Shown one piece after another: positions 41,370 to 49,848 of a DNA stretch of 64,000 bases. Every line of letters begins with the position of its first letter. The stretch's first letter is position 1. The DNA is from ZC4RG29 sp036563875 (GTDB taxonomy: Bacteria > Bacteroidota > Bacteroidia > Cytophagales > Cyclobacteriaceae): NCBI GenBank assembly GCA_036563875.1, contig DATCLO010000103.1, positions 1-64,000 on the forward strand, in the 5' to 3' direction. The notes under the pieces were generated by a model. The model was not told the DNA's origin, made no database searches, and saw nothing but the letters and a program-made list of their open reading frames with translations. The position numbers and the translations under genes were made by a program.

Positions 41370-44043
41370 CGATAAGGAGTTCGATGTCCGTCCGGGAAGA
41401 AACCTTCTCGAGACATGCCTTAGCCTGGGCTTCGATCTGCCGTACTTCTGTTGGCATCCGGCGCTTGGTTCGGTAGGTGCGTGTCGGCAATGCGCCGTGA
41501 AGGCGTTCGCGAATTCGGAAGATAATAAAGGCAAGCTCGTCATGGCTTGCATGGAGACAGTAAATGATGGACAGCGAATATCCATTCGCGATCCACAGGC
41601 CGTGGAATTCCGTGAAAATGTCATCGGCTGGCTCATGACGAACCATCCGCACGATTGTGCCGTGTGCGATGAAGGTGGGTCATGTCATCTTCAGGATATG
41701 ACGGTAATGACGGGCCACGCCTATCGCAAATTCCGATTCAACAAACGCACGTATCGCAATCAATACCTGGGTCCGTTCCTCAATCACGAAATGAACCGTT
41801 GCATTCAATGCTATCGGTGCGTTAGGTTCTATAAAGACTACGCGGGCGGTCACGATCTTGATGCATATGCGTCTGCCAACCGGGTGTATTTTGGTCGCAG
41901 CAGTGACGGCATCCTCGAAAGTGAATTTAGTGGGAACCTCGCTGAAGTTTGTCCGACAGGCGTGTTCACGGACAGGACACTCAAGCAGCACTATACGCGC
42001 AAGTGGGACCTCACATCTGCACCGTCGGTTTGCATCCATTGCAGCGTCGGATGCAACACGATTGCGGGAGAGCGATACGGATCATTGCGTTTGATTTCCA
42101 ATCGATACAACGGCAGCGTCAATGGATACTTCCTTTGCGACCGTGGCCGCTTCGGTTATGAATTCGTAAACGGAACGTCGCGCATTCGTGAACCTCGAAT
42201 CCCCGAGGGTGTGCAGGGTGAGACTTGGGAAGAACGCGTTCACAACGCTACGGAAGCGTTTCGGGGAACTCGAATTGTTGGTATTGGTTCGCCGCGCGCA
42301 TCGCTGGAGGCGAATTTTGTTCTCAGCAGGATCGCGGGTCGAGGCAATTTTTATCACGGTATTTCTGCACTGGAGTTGGAATTGAGCAACGTTGCATCGA
42401 AGATTCTTTCGAGAGGAACTGTGCCGTCACGCTCGCTGAAGGAAGTGGAGAAATGCGATGTGGTGTTGATCTGGGGTGAAGACATAACGAACACAGCACC
42501 CATGCTTGCGCTTTCGGTGCGCCAGGCGTTGCGTAATCTCCCGATGGAAAAATCCATCGCAGCAAACATACCGCCGTGGAACGATGCAGCAACTCGTGAA
42601 TATGTGCAGAATGAACGTGGTCCACTCATCATCGGTGCTTATGGCACGACACGCCTCGATGAAGCTGCTTCCATGACGTTCCGCGCTTCACCCGCTGCTC
42701 TTGCACGCGTAGGTTTTGCCGTCGCGAATCAACTGGACAACACTGCGCCGCTTGCCGGTGCCCTCGATGAGGAAGAGCAAGCGGTAGCCGGTGAAATTGT
42801 ACGCATCCTTCGTGGGGCCCAAAGACCGGTGATCATCTCCGGCGTTTCTTGCGGCAGTGTGGATGTGATACAGGCGGCGGCCAACATGGCGGAGGCATTG
42901 CATAATCACAATTCGGATACGGGCATTGTGCTGACGTTCGCTGCGTGCAATTCCCTCGGACTTGCGCTAATGGAGGGAAAATCATTCGTCGACATTTTGC
43001 AGCAAGAACGGGATAAGCGCGGCACGCTGATTATTCTCGAAAACGATTTGTACCGACACGCTGATCCGCGAACGATTCAGCGCATAATGGCCGTGTTTGA
43101 AAATGTCATTGTAATCGATCACACCTGGAACGAAACGTCACGCAACGCGCATGTTGTGTTGCCTGCAGGCACCTTTGCTGAGTCGGAAGGCACGTTCGTC
43201 AACAACGAAGGACGGGCGCAACGATACTTCCAGGTTTATGAACCAGCGAATGGCATTCGTGAAAGCTGGCGCTGGTTGTTGACGCTTGGCAATGCGCTAG
43301 GCGTAAGTCAGAAGGGTCCGTGGAACAGTCATGACGAAATAGTGCGCGCGCTGGCTGCATCAGCGGAAGTATTCGAACCGGTAGCGCGTGTTGCACCTTC
43401 GGCTAACTATCGGATCAACGGTCAACGCATCCCTCGCCAGCCGCATCGGTATAGCGGACGCACTGCGATGAACGCAAATCGATCCGTGACCGAGGGTAAA
43501 CCTCCTGAAGACAGGGACGCACCGCTGTCTTACACTATGGAGGGTACGCGACTAACGCCACCTTCATCAACCATTCCCTTCTTCTGGTCGCCCGGATGGA
43601 ATTCTGTTCAGTCGGTCGCCAAATACCAGGAAGAAGTTGGAGGACCTCTTCGTGGAGGAGATCCCGGGATCCGTTTGTTGGAACCGTCCGGTACATCGCC
43701 AGGCTATTTTTCTGCGTCGCGTCATGAGGAGACAGAGATAACGGTCGTACCGTTGTATCACATCTTTGGTTCAGAAGAACTGAGTGCCTTAGGTCCTGCG
43801 ATATCGCAGCGATGCCCCAAACCATACTTGGCAGCTGGACCTGCAACGTTCGGCGCGCACACTGCGGATCATGGCGCCATGATGCGGATTGAAATTCACG
43901 GCAGGATGATGACGCTGCCGGTTGTCGTAGATCCTGCAATGCCGAAGGGTGTTGCCGGTCTTCCGGTAGGACTCGCGGGAATGGAATACTTCGAATTGCC
44001 TGCACCGGCAAATGTGATCATGCAACTCCAGAATGTGGAATGA
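41350..44043 (+). CDS. nuoG: NADH-quinone oxidoreductase subunit G
   Basis: 897 residues from MPRIHIDDKEF. The N-terminal [2Fe-2S] ferredoxin domain has CWHPALGSVGACRQC; next HPHDCAVCDEGGSCHLQD (His-Cys3 cluster N5) and CIQCYRCVRF (N6). CIHCSVGCNT at about 232 marks the [4Fe-4S]/molybdopterin-oxidoreductase start (N7 type), followed by a large degenerate molybdopterin-like domain. It forms the electron wire of the peripheral arm. The open frame extends 31 codons upstream inside nuoF; those codons are not family-like. Confidence 0.95.
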   Translation: MPRIHIDDKEFDVRPGRNLLETCLSLGFDLPYFCWHPALGSVGACRQCAVKAFANSEDNKGKLVMACMETVNDGQRISIRDPQAVEFRENVIGWLMTNHPHDCAVCDEGGSCHLQDMTVMTGHAYRKFRFNKRTYRNQYLGPFLNHEMNRCIQCYRCVRFYKDYAGGHDLDAYASANRVYFGRSSDGILESEFSGNLAEVCPTGVFTDRTLKQHYTRKWDLTSAPSVCIHCSVGCNTIAGERYGSLRLISNRYNGSVNGYFLCDRGRFGYEFVNGTSRIREPRIPEGVQGETWEERVHNATEAFRGTRIVGIGSPRASLEANFVLSRIAGRGNFYHGISALELELSNVASKILSRGTVPSRSLKEVEKCDVVLIWGEDITNTAPMLALSVRQALRNLPMEKSIAANIPPWNDAATREYVQNERGPLIIGAYGTTRLDEAASMTFRASPAALARVGFAVANQLDNTAPLAGALDEEEQAVAGEIVRILRGAQRPVIISGVSCGSVDVIQAAANMAEALHNHNSDTGIVLTFAACNSLGLALMEGKSFVDILQQERDKRGTLIILENDLYRHADPRTIQRIMAVFENVIVIDHTWNETSRNAHVVLPAGTFAESEGTFVNNEGRAQRYFQVYEPANGIRESWRWLLTLGNALGVSQKGPWNSHDEIVRALAASAEVFEPVARVAPSANYRINGQRIPRQPHRYSGRTAMNANRSVTEGKPPEDRDAPLSYTMEGTRLTPPSSTIPFFWSPGWNSVQSVAKYQEEVGGPLRGGDPGIRLLEPSGTSPGYFSASRHEETEITVVPLYHIFGSEELSALGPAISQRCPKPYLAAGPATFGAHTADHGAMMRIEIHGRMMTLPVVVDPAMPKGVAGLPVGLAGMEYFELPAPANVIMQLQNVE

Positions 44044-44987
44044 CGGTAGGACAACACTATATAATCCTCGGCGGAGTACTGGCCGCATTGCTTACAATAG
44101 CACCGGGACTGATTTGGCTGGAGCGACGGCTCCTGGCGCTGTGGCAGGATCGGTATGGGCCAAACCGTGCGGGACCATTTGGTGTACTGATCGTCCTTGC
44201 AGACACTATTAAGTTGTTCTTTAAGGAGGATTGGGTTCCACCGTTTGCCGACCGAAAGGTGTTTATCATCGCGCCGGCGATCGTAGCGATTACCGTGCTG
44301 ATGAGTTTTGTGATCGTGCCGTTTGCACCGGGCATCATCGTCGTGGACCTGAACATCGGGATCCTTTTCTTTCTTGCGATGTCGTCAATGGGTGCTTACA
44401 GCATTATCCTTGGTGGATGGGCCTCGAACAACAAGTACGCACTGCTGGGTGCCATGCGTGGCGCTGCGCAGATGATATCGTATGAGGTGTTCATGGGGCT
44501 TTCTCTCATGGGTGTAGTCCTTCTCACAGGCTCTTTCAGTCTGGTTGATATTGTTGAAGCGCAGCGCGGAATGTGGTATGTCGTTCCTCAGTTCGCTGGA
44601 TTTATCACGTTCCTGATTGCTGGCATTGCAGAGACTCACCGGCTGCCGTTCGACATACCTGAAGCCGAAAGCGAATTGATCGCCGGCTTCCATGCGGAAT
44701 ATTCGGGAATGAAGTTCGGGATGTTCTTTGTGGGCGAATACCTTGGCATTACGCTCATTTCAAGCCTGGTAGTTTGCCTTTTCTTCGGCGGATGGCTCGG
44801 TCCCGCGTTCCTGCCACCACTGGCCTGGTTCGCGATCAAGACCTTCGCCTTCATCATGCTGTTCATTCTCCTGCGCGCTTCCCTTCCCCGGCCACGCTAC
44901 GACCAGCTCATGGCCTTCGGTTGGAAAGTGCTGCTCCCCGTGACGCTGTTGAACCTCCTCATCACCGCAGCAGTAAAATTAGCCTAA
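44040..44987 (+). CDS. nuoH: NADH-quinone oxidoreductase subunit H
   Basis: 315 residues, eight membrane helices. Motifs WLERRLLALWQDRYGPNRAGPFGVLIVLADTIKL (quinone-site loop) and AGIAETHRLPFDIPEAESELIAGFHAEYSGMKF are diagnostic. Links the peripheral arm to the membrane arm. Starts with an ATGA overlap with nuoG. Confidence 0.96.
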   Translation: MTVGQHYIILGGVLAALLTIAPGLIWLERRLLALWQDRYGPNRAGPFGVLIVLADTIKLFFKEDWVPPFADRKVFIIAPAIVAITVLMSFVIVPFAPGIIVVDLNIGILFFLAMSSMGAYSIILGGWASNNKYALLGAMRGAAQMISYEVFMGLSLMGVVLLTGSFSLVDIVEAQRGMWYVVPQFAGFITFLIAGIAETHRLPFDIPEAESELIAGFHAEYSGMKFGMFFVGEYLGITLISSLVVCLFFGGWLGPAFLPPLAWFAIKTFAFIMLFILLRASLPRPRYDQLMAFGWKVLLPVTLLNLLITAAVKLA

Positions 44988-45012
44988 CCGCACGCTCCTG
45001 GCGAAGAACGAC

Positions 45013-45039
45013 AACATCAACACATTAACACATCAACAC
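45013..45039. repeat. ACACATCA tandem repeat directly before nuoI
   Basis: AACATCAACACATTAACACA and then TCAACAC end exactly at the nuoI ATG. Same type as 16522-16555. It is the only sizeable gap between nuoH and nuoI and contains no Shine-Dalgarno sequence. Confidence 0.6.
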
Positions 45040-45555
45040 ATGTTCTCCATCCTCCGCACCCTCTTCCTCACCTTCCTCCACATGTTTCACAAACGCGAAA
45101 CCATTTTGTATCCGGAGGAGAAGCCGAAGCTACCGGCACGGTGGCGGGGAAGGATTGTGCTGACGCGTGATCCGGACAACGGCGAACGTTGTGTGGCGTG
45201 TTACCTGTGCGCTGCGGCTTGCCCTGTCGACTGTATTGCACTTCAGGCCACTGAAGACGAGACCGGAAGGCGCTACCCTGAATTCTTCAGGATCAACTTT
45301 TCACGATGCATTTTCTGTGGCTATTGCGAAGAGGCGTGTCCCACGTACGCCATCCAGCTAATTCCTGACTTTGAGATGGCGGAATACAACCGGCAGAACC
45401 TGGTGTATGAAAAAGAAGATCTACTGATTAATGGACAGGGAAAGTATCCTGGGTACAACTATTACAATGTGGCGGGTCTTGCTATTGGAGGAAAAGACAA
45501 AGGCGAAGCGGAACGAGAATCACCGCCGGTGGATGTCAGAAGTCTGATACCCTAA
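45040..45555 (+). CDS. nuoI: NADH-quinone oxidoreductase subunit I
   Basis: 171 residues. Two [4Fe-4S] ferredoxin motifs: CVACYLCAAACP (Cys51, 54, 57, 61) and CIFCGYCEEACP (Cys90, 93, 96, 100), clusters N6a and N6b. An amphipathic N-terminal helix contacts the membrane. The C-terminal 50 residues are extended. A GTAGAGACG palindrome lies between its stop and nuoJ. Confidence 0.95.
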   Translation: MFSILRTLFLTFLHMFHKRETILYPEEKPKLPARWRGRIVLTRDPDNGERCVACYLCAAACPVDCIALQATEDETGRRYPEFFRINFSRCIFCGYCEEACPTYAIQLIPDFEMAEYNRQNLVYEKEDLLINGQGKYPGYNYYNVAGLAIGGKDKGEAERESPPVDVRSLIP

Positions 45556-45575
45556 ACGAACATCGAAGGGGATGT

Positions 45576-45603
45576 GCAGGGACGTAGCATGCTACGTCTC
45601 TAC
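45576..45603. repeat. GTAGAGACG palindromic repeat, copy 3 (inside the nuo operon)
   Basis: GGGACGTAGCATGCTACGTC followed by TCTAC; an almost perfect inverted repeat located in the 80-nt gap between nuoI and nuoJ. It would form a hairpin in the operon mRNA. Confidence 0.7.
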
Positions 45604-45635
45604 GATAACCCCACAGAATATAGAGACACAATTTT

Positions 45636-46172
45636 ATGAACACCGACCTCCTCATATTCTTCATCTCCGGCGGAGTGGCAATAGTGGCGACTATCCTCGT
45701 CATCACGCAATACAACATGATCCATGCGCTGTTGTATTTGATTGTTTCATTCCTTGCATTGGCGGTTGTGTTCTACGTGTTGGGTGCACCATTCGCCGCG
45801 GCGCTTGAGGTGATCGTCTACGCTGGTGCCATCGTGGTGCTGATCATCTTTGTCATCATGATGCTCAACCTGAAGAAGGATGCGGAGGAGCAGGAGAGAA
45901 GCTGGCTTACACCAGGGGTGTGGGTCGGACCCGGAATTCTGTGCGCGATCCTCATGATCGAGATCCTGTTTGTAATGCTTACGGGAGGCTTTGAGGGAAA
46001 TGCTACGCAAGCCGTGGGTGCACCCGAAGTGGGAAGATCGCTCTATGGACCATACCTGATCGCGGTTGAATTGAGCGGACTTCTCCTGATGGCAGGAACG
46101 GTAGGCGCCTATCACCTGGGACGCCAGAGAAGAAAAGTGATCCATCGTTTTCTTGAAATGACCGACGAATGA
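45636..46172 (+). CDS. nuoJ: NADH-quinone oxidoreductase subunit J
   Basis: 178 residues with five membrane helices. Family features: ALLYLIVSFLALAVVFYVLGAPFAAALEVIVYAGAIVVLIIFVIMML, which contains the conserved glycine/tyrosine pi-bulge helix, and a C-terminal ELSGLLLMAGTVGAYHLGR. Antiporter-adjacent membrane arm subunit. ATGA overlap with nuoK. Confidence 0.95.
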   Translation: MNTDLLIFFISGGVAIVATILVITQYNMIHALLYLIVSFLALAVVFYVLGAPFAAALEVIVYAGAIVVLIIFVIMMLNLKKDAEEQERSWLTPGVWVGPGILCAILMIEILFVMLTGGFEGNATQAVGAPEVGRSLYGPYLIAVELSGLLLMAGTVGAYHLGRQRRKVIHRFLEMTDE

Positions 46173-46477
46173 ATGCGATACCAATAGAATATGGACTAAT
46201 CCTGGCCGGCATTCTCTTCATGCTGGGTATGGTAAGCGTGCTGATTCGCCGTAACATCATCTTCATGCTCATCTCGGTGGAGATCATGTTGAATGCAGCG
46301 GGACTAGCCTTTATTGTCGCGGGTTCAAAATGGACACAGGCTGATGGTCAGATTATGTTCATTTTCATCCTGACTATGGCTGCAGCCGAAGTATCCGTGG
46401 GATTGGCGCTCATACTTCAGATATACCATCAGCTTAAGACACTCGACACCGATGCAGCGAACCGAATGAGAGGATAA
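46169..46477 (+). CDS. nuoK: NADH-quinone oxidoreductase subunit K
   Basis: 102 residues, three membrane helices. The two conserved glutamates lie in LISVEIMLNAAGLAF and MAAAEVSVGLALILQI. MrpC-like proton path subunit. Overlaps nuoJ by 4 nt; nuoL begins 3 nt after its stop. Confidence 0.96.
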   Translation: MNAIPIEYGLILAGILFMLGMVSVLIRRNIIFMLISVEIMLNAAGLAFIVAGSKWTQADGQIMFIFILTMAAAEVSVGLALILQIYHQLKTLDTDAANRMRG

Positions 46478-46480
46478 ACC

Positions 46481-48364
46481 ATGAGTACGATCGAATACCT
46501 CTGGCTTGTACCCTTTTTGCCGCTTCTGGGAGCTTTGCTGCTGATTGTGGTGGGTCGGAGTATGTCTAAGGCGGCCATTGCATGGATTGGAGCGGGAAGC
46601 GTGGTTCTGTCTGCCCTCGTCGTCATCGTGATTGGCATTGGTTTTCTGTCCAGCCCGGGGGTGTATGAGATCAGCGTGTGGCAATGGTTCGTTGTTGGCA
46701 ACCTTAACCCTTCTATCGAACTGCACCTCGATGCGCTGTCGCTGATCTTCATCTTTGTTATCACCTTCGTTGGATTTCTCATTCACGTCTATTCGGTGGA
46801 GTTTATGAGGGAAGATTCCGGGTATGCGCGTTTCTTTGCGTGCCTCAATCTTTTCGTTTGTTCCATGTTGCTGCTTGTACTGGCAGGGAATCTGGTATTG
46901 CTTTATCTCGGATGGGAAGGTGTTGGACTCTGTAGTTACTTACTTATCGGTTTCTGGTACGAGGATCCGAAAAACGGCTATGCGGCGCGAAAGGCATTCA
47001 TCATTACACGTGTGGGGGATACCGCGATGCTCATCGGTCTCTTCTTGCTCTTCTCTACATTTAGCACGCTGGACATAGAAACGATCTTATCTGCTGCGCC
47101 AACGGAATGGGAGCAGGGATCATCCATTGCTACCCTTGCTGCGCTTCTGCTGCTTGGTGGTGCCGTGGGCAAGTCGGCACAATTACCGCTGCAAAACTGG
47201 TTGCCCGATGCGATGGCCGGTCCCACACCCGTAAGCGCACTCATCCATGCGGCAACTATGGTGACCGCCGGTGTTTACCTAATCGCCCGTATGTATGTCG
47301 TCTTTGAGTTGTCGCCCGTGGCGATGACTACAGTGGGTGTCGTCGGCGCAGTAACGTTGCTGATCGCTGGCTTCAGCGCTATAACGCAAACTGATCTTAA
47401 ACGCGTGCTGGCTTACTCAACGATCAGTCAGATTGGATACATGTTCCTGGCGCTCGGCGTTGGTGCGTGGTCGGCCGCAATATTTCATTTCTTTACGCAT
47501 GCCTTCTTTAAAGCGCTGCTCTTCCTTTGTGCTGGTGTTATCATTGAAGCATTGCATCACGAGCACGATATCTTCCGCATGGGAGGATTAAGAAAACAGC
47601 TGCCGTTTGTATTCGTAGCGTTCTTCGCCGGCGCGGCATCGCTCGCAGCCCTTCCGCTGGTTACGTCGGGCTTTTACAGCAAGGATATGATACTGTGGTA
47701 CGCATGGGCAGGCGAGAAGGGAAATGGGCTGTTGTATGCCGCAGGACTCGTCGGTGCATTAGTGACGGCACTGTATACTGCGCGACTAGTCATCGTAACT
47801 TTTTTTGGTTCTGCCAGAACACCTGTTTCAAAGAAGCCCGGCTGGCATATGACCCTTCCGTTAGGCGTGTTGGCTGTGTTGTCTATCACGACCGGATTTC
47901 TTGAGGTGCCGCACAATTTCTGGCATGGGCAATTGATATCCGGATTTCTGAGTGACGTGCTGCCCGCAACGACGATACAACCGGGAAGCGAAGCTTATGA
48001 GTGGCTACTTCAATTGGTGGCTGTTATGGCGACGCTGGTTGGAGTCTTCATCGGATACTATATCTATATGGCGACTCCTGGTCTGCACGAAATAGTAAAA
48101 ATGAAGATGGCACCGCTGCACGGATTGATGCAGGCAGGGTGGGGGTTCGATGCCTTGTACGACCTGCTCTTCGTGAGACCCGTGACCTGGATGGCACGCG
48201 CTAACCGAGGTGACATAATCGACGGGATATATACCGGCATCGCATGGGTCACGATGGCTGCCAACCGTGCATTCGCGATGACGCAAAACGGTGTCATGCG
48301 ATGGTATGTTCTGGGCATTGTTGTCGGTGCGCTTCTTATTATCACACTTGGAATATTCGTATGA
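46481..48364 (+). CDS. nuoL: NADH-quinone oxidoreductase subunit L
   Basis: 627 residues with about 16 membrane helices, Mrp-antiporter-like. Motifs LYLGWEGVGLCSYLLIGFWYE (key Glu), LPLQNWLPDAMAGPTPVSALIHAATMVTAGVYLI and DLKRVLAYSTISQIGYMFLALG. The C-terminal part after about 520 is the lateral helix and last helix. ATGA overlap with nuoM. Confidence 0.96.
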   Translation: MSTIEYLWLVPFLPLLGALLLIVVGRSMSKAAIAWIGAGSVVLSALVVIVIGIGFLSSPGVYEISVWQWFVVGNLNPSIELHLDALSLIFIFVITFVGFLIHVYSVEFMREDSGYARFFACLNLFVCSMLLLVLAGNLVLLYLGWEGVGLCSYLLIGFWYEDPKNGYAARKAFIITRVGDTAMLIGLFLLFSTFSTLDIETILSAAPTEWEQGSSIATLAALLLLGGAVGKSAQLPLQNWLPDAMAGPTPVSALIHAATMVTAGVYLIARMYVVFELSPVAMTTVGVVGAVTLLIAGFSAITQTDLKRVLAYSTISQIGYMFLALGVGAWSAAIFHFFTHAFFKALLFLCAGVIIEALHHEHDIFRMGGLRKQLPFVFVAFFAGAASLAALPLVTSGFYSKDMILWYAWAGEKGNGLLYAAGLVGALVTALYTARLVIVTFFGSARTPVSKKPGWHMTLPLGVLAVLSITTGFLEVPHNFWHGQLISGFLSDVLPATTIQPGSEAYEWLLQLVAVMATLVGVFIGYYIYMATPGLHEIVKMKMAPLHGLMQAGWGFDALYDLLFVRPVTWMARANRGDIIDGIYTGIAWVTMAANRAFAMTQNGVMRWYVLGIVVGALLIITLGIFV

Positions 48365-49848
48365 CCCTCATCGCATTCATCGGTACCTTGATGGCAGGCG
48401 GAATAGTCGCGTGGATTACCGCGCGCTGGAGCGAGACCCTTTCGCGATGGATTGCACTGACGACGGTGTTGATTGATCTGGTGTGGTCGGTTGTTATTCT
48501 TATAAACAATCGTCCTGACTTTTCTGCAACGGATTGGCTGATTCGTTTTGACTATCCCTGGATCGGTCGATTTGGCATTGGGATCTCCGTAGCCGCGGAT
48601 GGCCTCAGTCTGATATTGCTCATCCTGACCTTCTTCCTGGGTGCGGCGTCCGTGATTGTGTCGTGGCGGGAGATTCGCCAACGGGTTGGCTTTTTCCATT
48701 TCAACCTGTTGTGGGTGCTTGCTGGAATTGCCGGCGTCTTCGTCGTCATGGACCTGTTCCTGTTCTACTTCTTCTGGGAAGTAATGCTTATCCCCATGTA
48801 TTTCCTCATCGGAATCTGGGGACACGAAAACCGGCGTTATGCTGCAATGAAGTTTTTCATTTTTACTCAGGCTAGTGGACTAATGATGCTGCTATCCATA
48901 CTTGGACTTTACTTCATACACGGAAATAATACCGGCACCTACACATTCGATTATTTCGAGTTACTCACAGCAACATTTGGCGACACAGCGGGTCGATGGC
49001 TGATGTTGGGATTTCTCGCTGCATTCATTGTGAAGTTGCCTGTCGTGCCCTTCCACAGCTGGTTGCCCGACGCTCACTCGCAGGCACCAACGGCGGGTAG
49101 CGTCATTCTCGCTGGGTTGCTATTGAAAACCGGTGCATATGGTATCCTCCGCTTTGTACTTCCTCTGTTTCCGGATGCCGCGCGCGAATTCTCGAATGTT
49201 GCCATGATACTGGGCGTTGTAGGAATAATCTACGGTGCGCTGCTGGCATATGGACAAACCGATCTTAAGCGACTCGTCGCCTACACGAGTGTAAGTCACA
49301 TGGGATTTGTGATGCTCGGCATATTTTCATTCAATGAACTCGCATTCCAGGGGGTGGTCATGCAGCTCGTCGCGCACGGTTTGAGTACAGGTGCGTTGTT
49401 TGTGATTGCCGGTGCCCTGTATGAACGCATTCACACGAGGGATTTGTCTCTTATGGGAGGGTTCTGGTCCGGTACACCGTTCATGGGGTTTATCACGCTC
49501 GTGTTTGTGATGGCGTCGCTCGGCCTACCCGGACTTGTAAACTTCGTCGCCGAGTTCCTGATCCTGAACGGCGCGTGGCAGACATCGCATGTGTTGGCTG
49601 TGATCGGGGCGATAGGTCTGGTTCTCGCGATGGCGTATTCGCTGCGGATTATGCGGAAGATCTTTTTCGGTCCCGTAGCAGACATAGGTGTCGGCATGCG
49701 CGATCTGACGCTCTGTGAAAAGGTTGTACTCGTTCCGATGACATTGCTTGTCATCTTCCTCGGACTGTTTCCCCAACATGTGTTCAACGCGTCCGAAAAG
49801 AGCGTAAAGGATATCCTCGCAATGGTCAACTCAAATAATAAGCCATGA
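48361..49848 (+). CDS. nuoM: NADH-quinone oxidoreductase subunit M
   Basis: 495 residues, 14 membrane helices. FYFFWEVMLIPMYFLIGIWG contains the pumping glutamate; VVPFHSWLPDAHSQAPTAGSVILAGLLLKTGAYGILRF and DLKRLVAYTSVSHMGFVMLG follow. The start is the ATG in the ATGA overlap with nuoL; the open frame upstream is inside nuoL and not family-like. Confidence 0.96.
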   Translation: MTLIAFIGTLMAGGIVAWITARWSETLSRWIALTTVLIDLVWSVVILINNRPDFSATDWLIRFDYPWIGRFGIGISVAADGLSLILLILTFFLGAASVIVSWREIRQRVGFFHFNLLWVLAGIAGVFVVMDLFLFYFFWEVMLIPMYFLIGIWGHENRRYAAMKFFIFTQASGLMMLLSILGLYFIHGNNTGTYTFDYFELLTATFGDTAGRWLMLGFLAAFIVKLPVVPFHSWLPDAHSQAPTAGSVILAGLLLKTGAYGILRFVLPLFPDAAREFSNVAMILGVVGIIYGALLAYGQTDLKRLVAYTSVSHMGFVMLGIFSFNELAFQGVVMQLVAHGLSTGALFVIAGALYERIHTRDLSLMGGFWSGTPFMGFITLVFVMASLGLPGLVNFVAEFLILNGAWQTSHVLAVIGAIGLVLAMAYSLRIMRKIFFGPVADIGVGMRDLTLCEKVVLVPMTLLVIFLGLFPQHVFNASEKSVKDILAMVNSNNKP

